A stretch of 64,000 nucleotides of DNA from Mucilaginibacter pankratovii (GTDB taxonomy: Bacteria; Bacteroidota; Bacteroidia; Sphingobacteriales; Sphingobacteriaceae). The stretch spans positions 124,001 through 188,000 of the forward strand of contig NZ_JACWMY010000002.1 of NCBI RefSeq assembly GCF_014773265.1, given 5' to 3'. Both the position numbers and the translations under genes were made by a program. Of the stretch, positions 62,085 through 64,000 are shown one piece after another; the first letter of the stretch is position 1; the number at the start of each line of letters is the position of its first letter. The notes below the pieces were generated by a model. That model worked only from the letters and a program-made list of their open reading frames with translations. It made no database searches and had not been told where the DNA came from.

Positions 62085-62885
62085 TTATGGTACTGCTACC
62101 GTTTTAACCTGAACATTATGCGCGCTGAAATAACCGAGCGCCCCGCCCTGAATATTGGTAACCGGGTTTGCAGGTGCACCATCGTTGCTGCGACCAGAAG
62201 CGGATTGAAGACTGAACCAGTACAGGAACACGCCCGGGTTGATGCCCTGCATCTCCACCCTGATGGAATCCCCCGTCACGATTGGATTTTCTTCGCCTTC
62301 GTCGCCATAGACCCTTAGCTGGGTGGTGACATTTCGGCCGTTTGTCAGGTTATCGTTCTCTGCAAAAAGGGAGCGGGTACGCCTGCCATTAACAAACTGG
62401 ATATAGTGAAAGGAATTACCTCTTTCAGGCGGGTCTTTATACATCACATTCGCCACTCTGCGGTCATCGCCCATCAGTACTTCATTGGAAACATATAAGC
62501 TATCGAACTTTACAATAGCCGGTATGGTTGAAACTGCTGTAAATGTTTCGCCGCCAACGACAACTTTTAAGGCATAAGAATGACCCGGTACTCCGGTAAC
62601 GACCGTACTTTCATACCGGCCGGCTGTTGTTTCATTCAGGGTTGTTTCGGGCCCGTTATTGTCACTTATGGTAACCACCGCCCCGCTTATCCCGGGAAAG
62701 TTATTATCCGCATCAAAGTTTTTGGTTTGTGTGATCGTCACAATCGCCGGCCCCGGCTGGTCGGTCACCATGCCTTCGATAACATATTTGGTGTTCGCGG
62801 AGTTCAGATCAAGCTGGATCTCTTTCTCACAGGCGCTGAATAAGCCCCCAATCAGTACAACTGCTATATAAATGTATCTTTTCAT
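62085..62885 (-). CDS. DUF4249-like lipoprotein paired with a TonB receptor
   Basis: 266 residues from the ATG at 62885 (MKRYIYIAVVLIGGLFSAC), a lipoprotein signal with Cys19. The N-terminal part is an Ig-like domain ('YVIEGMVTDQPGPAIVTITQ', 'SGAVVTISDNNGPE', 'GHSYALKVVVGGETFTAVS'), the C-terminal half is 'FVNGRRTRS' and 'VEMQGINPGVFLYWFSLQ'. This is the layout of DUF4249 proteins, which accompany TonB receptors in Bacteroidota as surface-exposed partners. 4 bp after the receptor gene. Confidence 0.8.
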   Translation of the reverse strand: MKRYIYIAVVLIGGLFSACEKEIQLDLNSANTKYVIEGMVTDQPGPAIVTITQTKNFDADNNFPGISGAVVTISDNNGPETTLNETTAGRYESTVVTGVPGHSYALKVVVGGETFTAVSTIPAIVKFDSLYVSNEVLMGDDRRVANVMYKDPPERGNSFHYIQFVNGRRTRSLFAENDNLTNGRNVTTQLRVYGDEGEENPIVTGDSIRVEMQGINPGVFLYWFSLQSASGRSNDGAPANPVTNIQGGALGYFSAHNVQVKTVAVP

Positions 62886-62889
62886 AGTC

Positions 62890-64000
62890 TTAAAATTTGA
62901 AGTTATAGGCAACAGAAGGTACAAAACGGAACAGGGTCGTTTGGTTTACAACCGTCCTGTTCGGGTCATTGTCCGCAGTTTCGAACTCTATCGTGTATGG
63001 ATTTTCCCGGCCGTAAGCGTTATAAAGACTCAGGGTCAGTTCCGAAGAGTACTTTTTCGTTTGCTTCAGCTTCTTGGTTGCACCGATATCCAGGCGATGA
63101 TAGGCCGGCATGCGGTAGCCGTTTCGTTCTGTGTAATAAAAGTAGACCCGGTCGTTCACCGTGTATTTTCCGCTTGGGAAAGAAACGGCATTACCCGTAT
63201 AGTAGGTCCAACTGGCAGACAGCTGCCACTTCGGCGAGATCTGGTACATGCCAACCACGGCGATCTCGTGTGTCCGGTCCTGCCGGGCATCATACCATTG
63301 GTTATTATTGATTCCGTTGATCTGCTTCTCCGTTTTGGAAAGCGTATAACTGATCCAGCCTGTTATTGGCCCGGTCTGCTTTTTGAGTTGCATCTCCAGG
63401 CCATAAGCGCGTCCCTTACCAAAAAGCAACTGCGATTCGATGTTATTCTGCCCGTTCAGCACATCGGCACCATCCCGGTAATCGATCTGGTTCTGCATGT
63501 TTTTATAATAGGTTTCCAGGGTCAGTTCATACTTTCCCGCGGAAAGGTCGCGGTAATATCCCAGCGAGAACTGATCAGCAATTTCCGGCTTTACAATATT
63601 GGTACTGGCTATCCACTTATCGGTTGGAGTCGCCGTAGTCGAATTGGAGATCAGGTGCAGGTTTTGCACGTTACGGGCATAAGACAGCTTTACCGAGGAC
63701 TGGCTGTTCAGTTGGTAACTTGCGGCCAGCCGAGGCTCAAGGTTCAGGTAAGTTTTCACAACCTGCCCCCCGCTGTAACTGAGCGTATCAATTACCTGTC
63801 CGGCAGAATTGATGTTAAAGAAATCTCCCGCACCCAGGATACTAAAGGCGGTTAACCGCGCACCGTAATTCAGGTTCAGCTTATTCGATATCTTCCAGTT
63901 ATCGGAGATATAAGCGGCATTTTCCCAGGAATATCTCCTTTGCAGGATGGTGTTGTTATAACTGGACCGATCCGAAGCTGTTACCTCACCCGGCCTAACC
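62890..64000 (-). CDS. TonB-dependent receptor, C-terminal part
   Basis: The frame is open to the right edge (about 369 residues visible). It carries outer-membrane barrel strands such as 'NLNYGARLTAFSILGAG', 'RLAASYQLNSQSSVKLSYAR', 'SLGYYRDLSAGKYELTLETY' and 'PKWQLSASWTYYTGNAVSF', and ends in Phe (YNFKF) as outer-membrane barrels do. The ligand cannot be judged, since the plug domain is outside the window. It precedes the DUF4249-like gene and a LytS-type kinase gene. Confidence 0.88.
   Translation of the reverse strand, partial: VRPGEVTASDRSSYNNTILQRRYSWENAAYISDNWKISNKLNLNYGARLTAFSILGAGDFFNINSAGQVIDTLSYSGGQVVKTYLNLEPRLAASYQLNSQSSVKLSYARNVQNLHLISNSTTATPTDKWIASTNIVKPEIADQFSLGYYRDLSAGKYELTLETYYKNMQNQIDYRDGADVLNGQNNIESQLLFGKGRAYGLEMQLKKQTGPITGWISYTLSKTEKQINGINNNQWYDARQDRTHEIAVVGMYQISPKWQLSASWTYYTGNAVSFPSGKYTVNDRVYFYYTERNGYRMPAYHRLDIGATKKLKQTKKYSSELTLSLYNAYGRENPYTIEFETADNDPNRTVVNQTTLFRFVPSVAYNFKF

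Noticed and set aside
1..64000. CRISPR array or cas genes
   Set aside because: No regularly spaced repeats with spacers and no Cas-like protein seen on either strand.

Overview
The window looks like a chromosome segment of a Bacteroidota member, most probably family Sphingobacteriaceae (Mucilaginibacter-like). Reasons: 'TAnnTTTG'-type promoter candidates, a TonB receptor beside a DUF4249-like lipoprotein, LytS/LytTR pairs, a KdpD split from its kinase, and Bacteroidota-type RHS proteins and integrases. The genus is inference from gene content, not from a marker gene.

Layout. 1-7.4 kb: a partial NAD(P)-binding protein, two exported amidohydrolase-family proteins in an operon, a small membrane protein, an M28 peptidase and a CPBP protease. 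7.4-16.7 kb: a DMT exporter, divergent doxX/MocR genes with an obvious operator, two SDR oxidoreductases, an AraC regulator, and a LytTR two-component system beside an acyltransferase gene with a LytTR-like double site in front of it. 16.9-19.0 kb: an AT-rich two-gene cassette, an AAA ATPase plus a DUF4435/TOPRIM-like protein, that resembles the PARIS (AriA/AriB) anti-phage system. 19.0-24.8 kb: a beta-propeller protein, a small membrane protein, an L-fucose-type oxidative cluster (SDR, lactonase, mutarotase), an NlpC/P60 lipoprotein and a Tat-exported TIM-barrel isomerase.

24.9-37.2 kb is a potassium block: histidine kinase, short KdpD, porin, kdpC, kdpB, kdpA, kdpF plus a second unannotated membrane peptide, then kup and a sigma-54-dependent response regulator. 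No kdpE is present. A good -24/-12 promoter and an array of about 21-bp spaced repeats lie between the regulator and kup. 37.6-43.1 kb is the imuA-imuB-dnaE2 mutagenesis cassette.

43.3-57.0 kb is a 13.6-kb island in the 3' end of a tRNA-Met gene, bounded by a 48-bp direct repeat. It carries a secreted RHS polymorphic-toxin operon (surface protein, YD-repeat protein, RHS protein with a toxin-like tail, translationally coupled immunity candidate), a candidate structured RNA, an IS21 fragment fused to an initiator-tRNA 3' remnant, and a tyrosine integrase that ends before its catalytic tyrosine. A second integrase with related flanking sequence begins directly after the right repeat, followed by ORF6N and a possible toxin-antitoxin pair, which suggests two elements in tandem at the same site. 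59.9-64.0 kb: a metallo-beta-lactamase-fold lipoprotein, an orphan LytS-type kinase, a DUF4249-like lipoprotein and the C-terminal part of a TonB-dependent receptor. Several palindromic intergenic repeat families are scattered through the window.
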